Positions 1 to 6,210 of a stretch of DNA of 11,583 nt are shown here, piece after piece. The position numbers were made by a program, and so were the translations under genes. A model generated the notes under the pieces. That model was not told the origin of the DNA. It ran no database searches and worked only from the letters and a program-made list of their open reading frames with translations. This DNA is from RGIG426 sp045600765. Its GTDB lineage: Bacteria > Bacillota > Clostridia > Oscillospirales > Acutalibacteraceae. The DNA is taken from NCBI GenBank assembly GCA_045600765.1, contig JAZRYM010000084.1:1-11583 (forward strand), in the 5' to 3' direction. Numbering within the stretch: position 1 is the stretch's first letter; each line of letters opens with the position of its first letter.

Positions 1-1100
1 TGGTCTTTACCGGCAAAACGGACAAAGACCTGATTATGGAACCCTCTTGCGACGAGATTTATCTCGAAAATATGACCGTCGGCGGCAACTTGATTACGGC
101 GGGCGGTGAGTCTTCGATTGTCGTGCATATGACCGACTCCACGATTGAGGGCGATTTCATCGCGACCAAAGGCGAAGAGGAGATGTATCCCTGCATCCAC
201 GTGACCGGCGACAACGCCATTAAAGGGAATGTGGTTTCCGATACGACCTTTACGGTCTACGGCGAGCCCGGCGCGACCTTGCAGATGGCGAGCGCGACCG
301 CCGAGGAGTATCTCGTTCTCCAAAACACCCGCCTTGACAACGTGAAAGAGGAGTATGTGTTCGGCGAAACCACAACGCTTACGCCGGCGGATGAATCCAA
401 GCCGATTACCCTTACCGTTAAAGCGAACGTGGTCTTCGACGATGAAGAGACGTTTGTTATCAACGACGGCAAGCCGTTTGCGTTCGGTGAAGAACTCAAA
501 ATCGGCACGCCCACCGTGTTTGACGAAAACGGCGAGCCCTTTGATCCGCAACCGGAGTTGGAAATCGTCTACTACGTGGTGCTGAACGACGGCGAGTATT
601 TCGAGCAGTTGGACGGTGCTCCCACCGAGGAAGGCGAGTATTGCGTGTTCTTCGCCATACCGGAAAATGACCCCGATTACTGCGGTGTCGGCTCGTACTT
701 CTTCTCGATTGGTCACAACATCCAAAAGGTGAGCGGCAAAGCCGCGACCGAGACGGAAGCGGGCTTCAAACCGTACTACTTCTGCGAGGGCTGCAACACC
801 TACTTTGAGGATGAAGACGGCAACGTGGTTATCGACGACATCGAGGCGTGGAAAGCGCTCGGCGGTAACGGCTACATCGCGCCGATTGAGGAGGAAATCC
901 TGCTCGGTGACGTGAACGGCGACGGGCTCGTCAATATGAAAGACGTGCTCGCGCTTCGCAGACATCTTGTGGAGCTGGAAACCGCGTATGTGGAAGCGAA
1001 CGCCGACTGCAACCAAGATGCCGAGGTGGATATGAAAGACGTGCTGATGCTTCGCCAGTATCTTGTGGGCATCATCACCGAATTCGGTGCCGAAGCATAA
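1..1100 (+). CDS. Dockerin-containing secreted protein, 3' part only
   Basis: The reading frame is open from base 3, so the start lies upstream; 365 residues are visible. The first ~90 residues are short beta-prone repeats rich in G, T and V (such as YLENMTVGGNL), suggesting the end of a parallel beta-helix. An acidic region of beta-sandwich look follows (about 330-700). Next comes a small module (about 712-860) with a Cys-x2-Cys pair at 783-794, a type often seen in large secreted proteins of gut Clostridia (from memory). The C-terminus (900-1080) is a type I dockerin with two Ca-binding F-hand repeats, GDVNGDG..NMKDV and ADCNQDAEVDMKDV. Asp/Asn/Asp, then Asn or Asp, and a closing Asp fall at positions 1,3,5,9,12 of each loop. 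Dockerins bind cohesins on scaffoldins or cell-surface proteins, so an extracellular role is likely. No catalytic domain is visible in this part, so the enzymatic function, if any, is unknown. Stop TAA is followed at once by a terminator. Confidence 0.85.
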   Translation, partial: VFTGKTDKDLIMEPSCDEIYLENMTVGGNLITAGGESSIVVHMTDSTIEGDFIATKGEEEMYPCIHVTGDNAIKGNVVSDTTFTVYGEPGATLQMASATAEEYLVLQNTRLDNVKEEYVFGETTTLTPADESKPITLTVKANVVFDDEETFVINDGKPFAFGEELKIGTPTVFDENGEPFDPQPELEIVYYVVLNDGEYFEQLDGAPTEEGEYCVFFAIPENDPDYCGVGSYFFSIGHNIQKVSGKAATETEAGFKPYYFCEGCNTYFEDEDGNVVIDDIEAWKALGGNGYIAPIEEEILLGDVNGDGLVNMKDVLALRRHLVELETAYVEANADCNQDAEVDMKDVLMLRQYLVGIITEFGAEA

Positions 1101-1121
1101 AAACAATACGCACTAAACAAA

Positions 1122-1162
1122 AAAACAGCCCCTCACGGTCGTGAGGGGCTGTTTTCGTTTTT
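1122..1162. terminator. Bidirectional intrinsic terminator between convergent genes
   Basis: A perfect 11-bp GC-rich stem, CAGCCCCTCAC (1126-1136) with GTGAGGGGCTG (1141-1151), closes a GGTC loop. It is flanked by an A-run on the left (1118-1125) and T-runs on the right (1152-1155, 1158-1162), which extend the pairing by four A:T pairs. It can therefore stop transcription of the dockerin gene (plus strand) and of the beta-helix gene (minus strand). The right T-run overlaps the TAA stop of the minus-strand gene, leaving only 60 bp between the two stop codons. Confidence 0.9.
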
Positions 1163-2738
1163 ACCTCTTATACAACCCTGCAAACAGCAGTCCGCCGAGC
1201 AGTACCAAACCGGAAACGCCGAGCAACACCCACGTCATCGGGTTGGTCTTGCTTTCTTGCGCGGTTGCGGTGGTGTTGTCTGTAACCGGGTTGCGGTCGC
1301 CGCCTTGCCGTTTATCAAAAGACGGCGCTTGTTCGCCCGCTTCGGTATCGTTGTCGCGCATTTGCGGCGGTTGCTCGCCGCCGGCAAATTCTTCGCCGTC
1401 CGGCATCTGCGGCGGTTGCCCTTGTCCCATCATTTGACCGCCGACCGAGCCCATAACCGCACTCTCACCCTCGGTAACGGTCGTTTTCTCCCCGTCCACC
1501 GAAAGGGTGTAGTTTTGCCCCTCCGAAAGAGCGGGACAAGAGAGGGTCACCGCCGAAAAGGCGCTTGGCACCGTTGCCGAAAGCAGCACCGTTCCGCTCT
1601 CGTCCGCGAGGGTCAGCGCGGCGTTGTCGTTGCCGCTGACGGTGGCGAAAAGAAACGGTTGCGCCGACGCCGCTTTGTCGAACGTCTCCGCCATCCCGCT
1701 TCCGCCGCAGGCAACCACCGTGCCGCCCGTAACGGCGCACGTCCCGCCGTTTTCGCTGCCGTAGTCGAGCGCGTTGTTACTGCCGCCGCGCCCGTTCACG
1801 CTAATGAATACATCGCCGCCGGTCACGGTCAAATCGCCGTTGGAGTCAATGCCGTCCGCATCCATCCCGTCGGGGCAAAGTACCGTCAGTTTCCCGCCGG
1901 AAACGGTCACCGATGCCGCTCCGCTCCCGCAGGCGTTCACCCCATCGTCGGTGAAAGTGATTTCGGTTTCGCCGCCGGCAATCTCTACCGTGTTTGCCTC
2001 AATTCCCTCAACGCATTGCGGAATGGTCAGCGTTCCCGCCTCCATCCGAAACACGCCGGTTTCCTCGTCGTTTTTCACCGAAATACCGTCGTCGTCTGCC
2101 GTCAAGGTGAGCGACCCGCCGGCGATTGTCACGCCGTCGTTCCCGTGAATTCCGTCGCGTGCGGCGGTCACCGTCAGCGTGCCGCTTTCCACGGTCAGCG
2201 TATCGTTGCACACCATACCGTGCCCGCTTTCCGCGGTCACCGCAAGGGCGCCGTCACCCGACAACGTGACATCCGCTTTGCTGTAAATCACCCCGTCCGT
2301 CTCCGCGTTTTCCACACCGGAAAGGGCGTTTTCACCCGCCAAAATCAGCGCCGCCGTCTTCGCTTGTTTCACAAAAATTGCCGCACCGTCGGGATTTTTA
2401 AGGCTCAGCCCATCCGCTTTCAGCCGCACAATCGCTCCCTTTTCGGCATCCACGGTCAGCGACCCCGTTCCCGCTCCGGACAAGCGGTAATCGCCCGCCG
2501 CTGACACGGTGACATCCGACCCCGCGACGTAGGCGCCGGAACCGACCACCGTTGCGCCGTTTTCGGAAAAGACAATGGCGGTTGCCGCCGCATCATTCCA
2601 CGGAGTCGCGTCGCCACCGTCGTCCTCGGTAAGCGGCTGAATACCGAGCGCCGCACCGTTTAGAAACAGCACCGTAATTGCCACCGCCACCGCTAAAATG
2701 ACGAGACATATTTTATCCAAATGTTTACTCGTTGACAT
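1161..2738 (-). CDS. Membrane-anchored beta-helix protein, Cthe_2159-type carbohydrate-binding family
   Basis: A 525-residue protein. Residues 8-33 form a hydrophobic signal-anchor after a basic N-terminus (STSKHLDK). Residues 50-350 are a repetitive, beta-rich region of ~20-residue rungs, with recurring GGxLTxT and acidic turns such as TADDDGIS and FTDDGVN, typical of a Ca-binding parallel beta-helix. This matches the Pfam Cthe_2159 carbohydrate-binding family (recognised from memory). Residues 351-428 look like a small beta domain. Residues 430-500 are a low-complexity linker with two QPPQM copies. A second membrane helix (501-522, WVLLGVSGLVLLGGLLFAG) ends in YKR. With both ends in the membrane, the beta-helix should face outward. 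It is the last gene of the VTC/DUF4956 operon, 9 bp after DUF4956, with ATG preceded by GAGGG at 6 nt. It probably binds an acidic or cell-wall glycan; the ligand is inference. Confidence 0.82.
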   Translation of the reverse strand: MSTSKHLDKICLVILAVAVAITVLFLNGAALGIQPLTEDDGGDATPWNDAAATAIVFSENGATVVGSGAYVAGSDVTVSAAGDYRLSGAGTGSLTVDAEKGAIVRLKADGLSLKNPDGAAIFVKQAKTAALILAGENALSGVENAETDGVIYSKADVTLSGDGALAVTAESGHGMVCNDTLTVESGTLTVTAARDGIHGNDGVTIAGGSLTLTADDDGISVKNDEETGVFRMEAGTLTIPQCVEGIEANTVEIAGGETEITFTDDGVNACGSGAASVTVSGGKLTVLCPDGMDADGIDSNGDLTVTGGDVFISVNGRGGSNNALDYGSENGGTCAVTGGTVVACGGSGMAETFDKAASAQPFLFATVSGNDNAALTLADESGTVLLSATVPSAFSAVTLSCPALSEGQNYTLSVDGEKTTVTEGESAVMGSVGGQMMGQGQPPQMPDGEEFAGGEQPPQMRDNDTEAGEQAPSFDKRQGGDRNPVTDNTTATAQESKTNPMTWVLLGVSGLVLLGGLLFAGLYKR

Positions 2739-2747
2739 AGCACGCCC

Positions 2748-3419
2748 TCAACCCATATAGTCGCCGTTGTAGCTGACGAGCACGGCGTTTTGCACGCCGT
2801 TCATCGCCGACAGTGCGTTGACAAAATCGGTGTTGTCGTCGGCGAGGTTGACCTCGTAACACAGTTCCACGCCGCCTTTTTGCGCCGTTTTGCTCTTGAT
2901 AACGCACCGCTTTGTCGCCTGCTCCAAAAACGCTTTGACTTGCGTTTCCGTCCCGTGCCCATCGCACGCAATCGACACAATGTAGGGGTGCGCGCTCGAT
3001 TTACGGTTGACGAACAACAGCAAAATCACGCCGATGACCACGCTGCCGATGACCGCGAGCGGAATCATCCCCGCCGCGAGCACAATGCCCGCCGCAATCG
3101 ACCAAAAGAGGAACGCGATGTCCAGCGGCTCTTTAATCGCGGTGCGAAACCGCACGATAGACAGCGCACCCACCATACCGAGGGACAACACCACGTTGCT
3201 CGTCACCGCCAACATCACAAGCGCGGTAATCATCGTCAGCGCAAGCAACGTCACACCGAATCCGGCGGAGTACATTACCCCTTGATAGGTCTTTTTGTAG
3301 ACGAAAAAGATAAACAATCCGATACAAAACGCCAGCACCAACGCCACCACCATATCCAGCACGCTGACCGCGGTGACGTTCTCTAAAAAACCCGATTTGA
3401 AAATGTCCTTAAAACTCAT
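2748..3419 (-). CDS. DUF4956 integral membrane protein
   Basis: A 223-residue protein with four predicted membrane helices (about 20-41, 51-72, 101-117, 119-137). A strongly conserved-looking loop, GALSIVRFRTAIKEPLD (84-100), sits between helices 2 and 3 and is the signature I associate with DUF4956. Residues 145-220 form a soluble alpha/beta domain of ferredoxin-like size, probably cytoplasmic. The gene starts at ATG with AAGGAG 8 nt upstream and lies 15 bp after the VTC gene, so the two are co-transcribed. The biochemical function is not known. In this setting it could be the membrane partner of the polyphosphate-polymerase-like protein, in the place that the small Vtc1 membrane subunit takes in yeast. 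That parallel is inference; no sequence similarity to Vtc1 is claimed. The basic/acidic RFRTAIKEPLD loop is a candidate contact for phosphate polymer or for the enzyme. Confidence 0.85.
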   Translation of the reverse strand: MSFKDIFKSGFLENVTAVSVLDMVVALVLAFCIGLFIFFVYKKTYQGVMYSAGFGVTLLALTMITALVMLAVTSNVVLSLGMVGALSIVRFRTAIKEPLDIAFLFWSIAAGIVLAAGMIPLAVIGSVVIGVILLLFVNRKSSAHPYIVSIACDGHGTETQVKAFLEQATKRCVIKSKTAQKGGVELCYEVNLADDNTDFVNALSAMNGVQNAVLVSYNGDYMG

Positions 3420-3434
3420 AATTTTTACTCCTTT

Positions 3435-4106
3435 TTATCCGTAAATTCTGCACTTGGCATATTTGGAAAACGCACCGACGCGGCGGCTTTCAAGTTCCAC
3501 CGCATCCCGCACGATATCCGGCAAAAACGCATCCCACTTAACCTCCAAAATCGGCGGTGAATCCGCCGCCGGCGTGAGAGGTCGTGCGGGGTTCAAAAAA
3601 TCGGTGGAGCGCACGCCGGTACGCAAATCCGCATCTATCGTCACCCGCACGTTCCCCGCGGGAAACACAAACGGTTCGCGGATGTACTCCACAATGGTTT
3701 TCGGACGCAATTCCTGCGTGCGCATTTTGACGTACAACTCCCGCAAAAGCGGGTGTTCCGCCGCCCGCAAAAAGGCGATGTCTCCGGCAATCAGGCGCGC
3801 GGTTTCCTCTTTTGTCAGCGGTGCCGTCACCTTTTGGCACAACCCGTTCACCTTGCTTTTCTTTTCCAACCGCAAAAACGACGGGTCGTCGTCATACATC
3901 CGAACACGGAATTTTTCCCGTCGGTTGACCCCGTCGATTTTCTCGAAAAACGCCGTGTCGGCGGGGGTGTCGAAATACAAACTGCGCACGCGATAGCGGG
4001 TATCTTTTGCGTGCGGGTCGGGATACATCACCGCCGCAAGCCGCGCTTTCAGCACAAGCCTATCGGCTTCGTTTATCTCGAATTTCCACTCGTGTCGAAA
4101 TCCCAC
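3435..4106 (-). CDS. VTC-domain, polyphosphate-polymerase-like protein (TTM fold)
   Basis: A 223-residue soluble protein with no signal peptide or membrane helix. Successive beta-strand motifs with alternating charged residues mark a triphosphate tunnel metalloenzyme of VTC type: RHEWKFEI (4-11), YRVRSLYFDT (38-47), REKFRVRMY (63-71), FLRLEKKSKV (77-86), VRVTIDADLR (153-162), ILEVKWD (186-192, with Glu188 and Lys190) and FSKYAKCR (213-220). In yeast Vtc4 this domain makes polyphosphate from ATP inside such a basic tunnel, with an acidic metal-binding residue. The listed Arg/Lys/Glu residues are all present, so activity is plausible. The protein has no SPX domain, so inositol-pyrophosphate control as in yeast is not expected. 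The start is GTG, chosen because AAAGGAG lies 7 nt upstream. It is the first gene of the operon with DUF4956 and the beta-helix protein. A triphosphatase role is the main alternative. Confidence 0.85.
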   Translation of the reverse strand: MGFRHEWKFEINEADRLVLKARLAAVMYPDPHAKDTRYRVRSLYFDTPADTAFFEKIDGVNRREKFRVRMYDDDPSFLRLEKKSKVNGLCQKVTAPLTKEETARLIAGDIAFLRAAEHPLLRELYVKMRTQELRPKTIVEYIREPFVFPAGNVRVTIDADLRTGVRSTDFLNPARPLTPAADSPPILEVKWDAFLPDIVRDAVELESRRVGAFSKYAKCRIYG

Positions 4107-4113
4107 GAAATCA

Positions 4114-4120
4114 CTCCTTT
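4114..4120 (-). promoter_or_regulatory. Shine-Dalgarno site fixing the GTG start of the VTC gene
   Basis: AAAGGAG on the minus strand lies 7 nt before the GTG at 4106-4104. This spacing supports GTG initiation, and the protein then begins with the family-typical RHEWKFEI strand almost at once. Confidence 0.75.
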
Positions 4121-4130
4121 CACGTTTTCC

Positions 4131-4200
4131 ATTGTATCGTACCGTTTCGCGGGATTTGTAACAAAACCGTAACGGAACTGTGAAAAAACCGTGGATTTTT
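4131..4200 (-). promoter_or_regulatory. Promoter region with four 11-bp-spaced repeats, Pho-box-like
   Basis: On the plus strand the hexamers TGTAAC (4157), CGTAAC (4168), TGTGAA (4179) and CGTGGA (4190) begin exactly 11 bp apart. Read in the direction of the VTC operon they are TCCACG, TTCACA, GTTACG and GTTACA, each followed by a 5-nt spacer (three of the four being GTTTT or GTTCC). Direct repeats of TT(A/T/C)ACA with ~5-nt spacers are the known binding layout of Bacillus PhoP, and E. coli PhoB boxes also repeat every 11 bp. A possible -10, TACAAT (4136-4131) or TACGAT (4141-4136), lies downstream, and the GTG start follows at 4106. The repeat spacing is directly visible; the Pho assignment is inference. 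Confidence 0.5.
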
Positions 4201-4225
4201 CGCTCGATTTATGAACAAACCATGA

Positions 4226-4264
4226 AAAACGAGACCTTCAACATTCCGTTGAAGGTCTCGTTTT
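4226..4264 (-). terminator. Intrinsic terminator of spoIVB
   Basis: Arms GAGACCTTCAAC (4231-4242) and GTTGAAGGTCTC (4248-4259) pair perfectly around a 5-nt loop. They are extended by AAAAC/GTTTT on the outside (4226-4230, 4260-4264). On the minus strand the stem ends in a run of T (GTTTTTC). It lies 18 bp past the spoIVB stop codon and separates spoIVB from the VTC operon, whose promoter must therefore lie between 4107 and 4225. The T/A flanks are symmetric, so it could work in both directions, although no plus-strand gene points at it. Confidence 0.88.
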
Positions 4265-4282
4265 CGTTATATTCGCCGCCAC

Positions 4283-5518
4283 TCACGCGGCGGATTGTTC
4301 TCGTTCGGCGGTTGCCGTCGCCGTTTTCCACATATTTTCGGCAAAAATCGCGTACCCCTCGGTCGGGTCGCTTAAAAACACATGGGTGACCGCGCCGACC
4401 AGCCGTCCGTCTTGAAGAATCGGCGAGCCGCTCATTCCCTGCACAATACCGCCCGTTTTTTCGAGCAGCGCCTCGTCGGTGATACGAATGACCATATTGC
4501 GGGTGGGCGACGTGTCGTTGTAGCGGATTTTTTCAATCTTCGCATCGTACCACGCGGGTGTGTTGCCCTCGACGCAAGTATAAATTTTCGCCGCGCCCTC
4601 TTTCACCTGCTGTTTCATTGCCACCGTGACAAGGTCGCCCGAAACGGGCACTTTTTCGCTTTCGCCGTAAATGCCCGTTTCGACGTTTTGGAGCAACGCG
4701 CCGAGCGACCCTCCGGCAAAACTGCCGCGCAGTTCGCCCGCTTTGTCCACCTCGCCTTTGTCGATACCGAAGATGTAGGCGGGCACCAGTTCGCCGCCGG
4801 AAATGGGGATAGCTTCGCCCGTATCCACGTCACAAATGGCGTGCCCGAGCCCCGCCAAAATGCCGCTTTCCGCATCGTAAAAGGTCAGCGTGCCGATACC
4901 GGCGGCGCTGTCGCGCACCCACATTCCCGCCTTAAACGTGCTTTCCGATGCGGAATATTCCGCCCGCACCGTTGCCGCAAATTCCACACCGTTTCGCCGC
5001 ACAAGAAGCGTTTGTGCCCGCCCGTTTCCGCCGCTGATAAGCGCCGCCACCTCCTCGTTTGTGGTGACGTTTTGCCCGTCGATTTTGAGAATGACGTCGC
5101 CCACGCGAATGCCCGCCGTTTTGGCGGGCGACACGTTGCCCGTGTGCGTGTCCACGTCACAGAGCCCCACGACCAGCACGCCGTCGGTGTACGCTTTAAT
5201 GCCGAACGGTACGCCGCAAAGGCTTACAACCGGCGCGTCGCCGCTTTTGACCGTCACCGTCTTGACGGGGATGATGCCGAACAGGCGCACGTCCCATTCT
5301 TCGAGGTCGCCGCTTGCCGCCGCGACCCGTTCACTGTCCGTTTTTGTCGCCGATGCCGCGGCGGTTACTGCGCCGGAAAAGAGGGAAAACGTCTGCTCGT
5401 TTTCGGTGGTTTTGAACACGCCCGGCACGGCGTGTTGCGCCACGCCCACCATCGTTAAAATCGCGGCACAAAGCGGAAACAGCGCCGCCGTCATCCATCG
5501 AAACACCCGTTTCATCAT
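4283..5518 (-). CDS. spoIVB: SpoIVB-type serine peptidase (S55), stage IV sporulation
   Basis: A 411-residue protein, close to the ~426 of B. subtilis SpoIVB. Residues 8-27 are an uncleaved-looking membrane anchor after MMKR. A PDZ domain spans about 105-190 (VGLCDVDTHTG, AGIRVGDVILKIDGQNV). The S55 peptidase domain covers about 195-400, with GLGHAICD (His226), Asp348 and the nucleophile motif QGMSGSP (Ser363). The 15-residue Asp-Ser distance equals that of the published B. subtilis D363/S378 pair. In Bacillus, SpoIVB is made in the forespore under sigma-G, is secreted into the intermembrane space and cleaves SpoIVFA, which releases pro-sigma-K processing by SpoIVFB. The first of two adjacent ATGs is taken because AAGGAG lies 8 nt upstream. 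No recN or spo0A adjoins it, unlike the common recN-spoIVB-spo0A order. I could not make out a convincing sigma-G promoter in 5519-5600. Confidence 0.95.
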   Translation of the reverse strand: MMKRVFRWMTAALFPLCAAILTMVGVAQHAVPGVFKTTENEQTFSLFSGAVTAAASATKTDSERVAAASGDLEEWDVRLFGIIPVKTVTVKSGDAPVVSLCGVPFGIKAYTDGVLVVGLCDVDTHTGNVSPAKTAGIRVGDVILKIDGQNVTTNEEVAALISGGNGRAQTLLVRRNGVEFAATVRAEYSASESTFKAGMWVRDSAAGIGTLTFYDAESGILAGLGHAICDVDTGEAIPISGGELVPAYIFGIDKGEVDKAGELRGSFAGGSLGALLQNVETGIYGESEKVPVSGDLVTVAMKQQVKEGAAKIYTCVEGNTPAWYDAKIEKIRYNDTSPTRNMVIRITDEALLEKTGGIVQGMSGSPILQDGRLVGAVTHVFLSDPTEGYAIFAENMWKTATATAEREQSAA

Positions 5519-5589
5519 CCGTCACACTCCTTCTGTGTTTACTCTTTCCGAAACGGTTTTTTTGATACGGAAAAGCGCCGCGAAAGCCG

Positions 5590-5618
5590 TTGACAAATAC
5601 TGGTATTCGGGGTATACT
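5590..5618 (+). promoter_or_regulatory. Near-consensus sigma-A promoter of the prfA-mtaB cluster
   Basis: TTGACA (5590-5595) and TATACT (5613-5618) are separated by exactly 17 bp. Transcription should start near 5625, giving a short leader of ~20 nt before the ATG at 5648. The spacer contains a 12-bp inverted repeat AATAC-TG-GTATT (5596-5607), a possible operator. This is the only clear promoter seen ahead of the plus-strand genes. Confidence 0.85.
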
Positions 5619-5634
5619 TATAGAATATGGTAAA

Positions 5635-5640
5635 AAGGGG
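5635..5640 (+). promoter_or_regulatory. Shine-Dalgarno site selecting ATG 5648
   Basis: AAGGGG lies 7 nt before ATG 5648. An in-frame ATG at 5627 would fall within a few bases of the predicted transcript start and would have no ribosome-binding site, so 5648 is preferred. Confidence 0.75.
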
Positions 5641-5647
5641 AATTGCT

Positions 5648-6001
5648 ATGAAAGTCGCCATCGTCGGCAGCCGTGATGCTGCTCCCGCCGCCGCGCGCCT
5701 CATCTTAAAACATCTGCCCGCCGACACGACCGAAATCGTCAGCGGCGGTGCACGCGGAATTGATGCGCTCGCCGAGTCGGTGGCAACCTCACTTTCCCTG
5801 CCCGTTAAAGTGTTTTTGCCGGATTATGAGACGTTCGGTCGGCAAGCGCCGCTTTTTCGCAACCGCCAAATCGTGGAGTATGCCGACTGCGTGCTTGCCT
5901 TTTGGGACGGCGTGTCCACCGGTACCAAATCGGTCATCGGGATGTGTATGGATACCGGCAAACCGTTGCAAATCATTTCGCTGAAACCGAAAACGGAGTA
6001 A
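5648..6001 (+). CDS. Small SLOG-family (DUF2493-like) nucleotide-binding protein
   Basis: A 117-residue single-domain protein with a Rossmann-like SLOG fold. It has KVAIVGSRD at the N-terminus (2-10), a glycine-rich loop VSGGARGIDALAE (31-43), RNRQIVEYADCVLAFWDG (71-88) and a nucleotide-loop-like GTKSVI (92-97). The fold is shared with DprA, LOG/YpsA and TRPM-like NUDT9H-associated domains, which bind nucleotides or their derivatives. The precise ligand and role are unknown; nucleotide-derivative sensing is inference. The start is placed at 5648 rather than 5627, giving the typical MKVAIVGSRD beginning. It is the first gene after the sigma-A promoter and sits 17 bp before the DUF951 gene, so it is probably co-transcribed with prfA and the genes behind it. 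Confidence 0.82.
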   Translation: MKVAIVGSRDAAPAAARLILKHLPADTTEIVSGGARGIDALAESVATSLSLPVKVFLPDYETFGRQAPLFRNRQIVEYADCVLAFWDGVSTGTKSVIGMCMDTGKPLQIISLKPKTE

Positions 6002-6018
6002 GAAACGGAGACGAGGAA

Positions 6019-6210
6019 ATGGACGTTCGTGTCAACGACATTTTAGTGATGAAAAAACCGCATCCCTGCGGCGGTCACCGCTTTGCGGTACTGCGCACGG
6101 GGATGGATTTTCGCCTGCGTTGCGAGTCGTGCGGGCACGAAATGATGGTGCCGCGCAACAAAATCGAACGCCACATCAAATCCATTGAACGAAACGAGGA
6201 GACCGTATGA
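6019..6210 (+). CDS. DUF951 small protein
   Basis: A 63-residue protein matching the DUF951 family of Firmicutes: MDVRVNDILVMKKPHPCGG, then LRTGMDFRLRCESCG, then PRNKIERHIKSI. Cys17, Cys35 and Cys38, with nearby His residues, could form a small metal-binding or zinc-ribbon-like site. The basic C-terminal half suggests nucleic-acid or ribosome contact, but the function is not established. The start at 6019 is chosen because it gives the family's usual N-terminus and GGAG lies 8 nt upstream; a longer in-frame extension to 5902 would overlap the SLOG gene. Its TGA overlaps the prfA ATG by the 4-base ATGA, indicating translational coupling with RF1. Confidence 0.85.
   Translation: MDVRVNDILVMKKPHPCGGHRFAVLRTGMDFRLRCESCGHEMMVPRNKIERHIKSIERNEETV

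Noticed and set aside
1257..2504. A 415-codon plus-strand frame opposite the beta-helix gene
   Set aside because: Arg/His-rich shadow with no domain; the minus-strand protein has membrane helices, beta-helix repeats and a Shine-Dalgarno site.
4382..5458. A 358-codon plus-strand frame opposite spoIVB
   Set aside because: Antisense to an intact SpoIVB with its catalytic residues; composition is typical of a mirrored GC-rich gene.
5627..5647. Upstream in-frame ATG giving a 7-residue longer SLOG protein
   Set aside because: It falls within about two bases of the predicted transcription start and has no ribosome-binding site; 5648 fits both the site and the family N-terminus.
5902..6018. Longer in-frame start for the DUF951 protein
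   Set aside because: It would overlap the SLOG gene by ~100 bp, encodes a His/Arg-rich non-conserved tail and lacks a ribosome-binding site.
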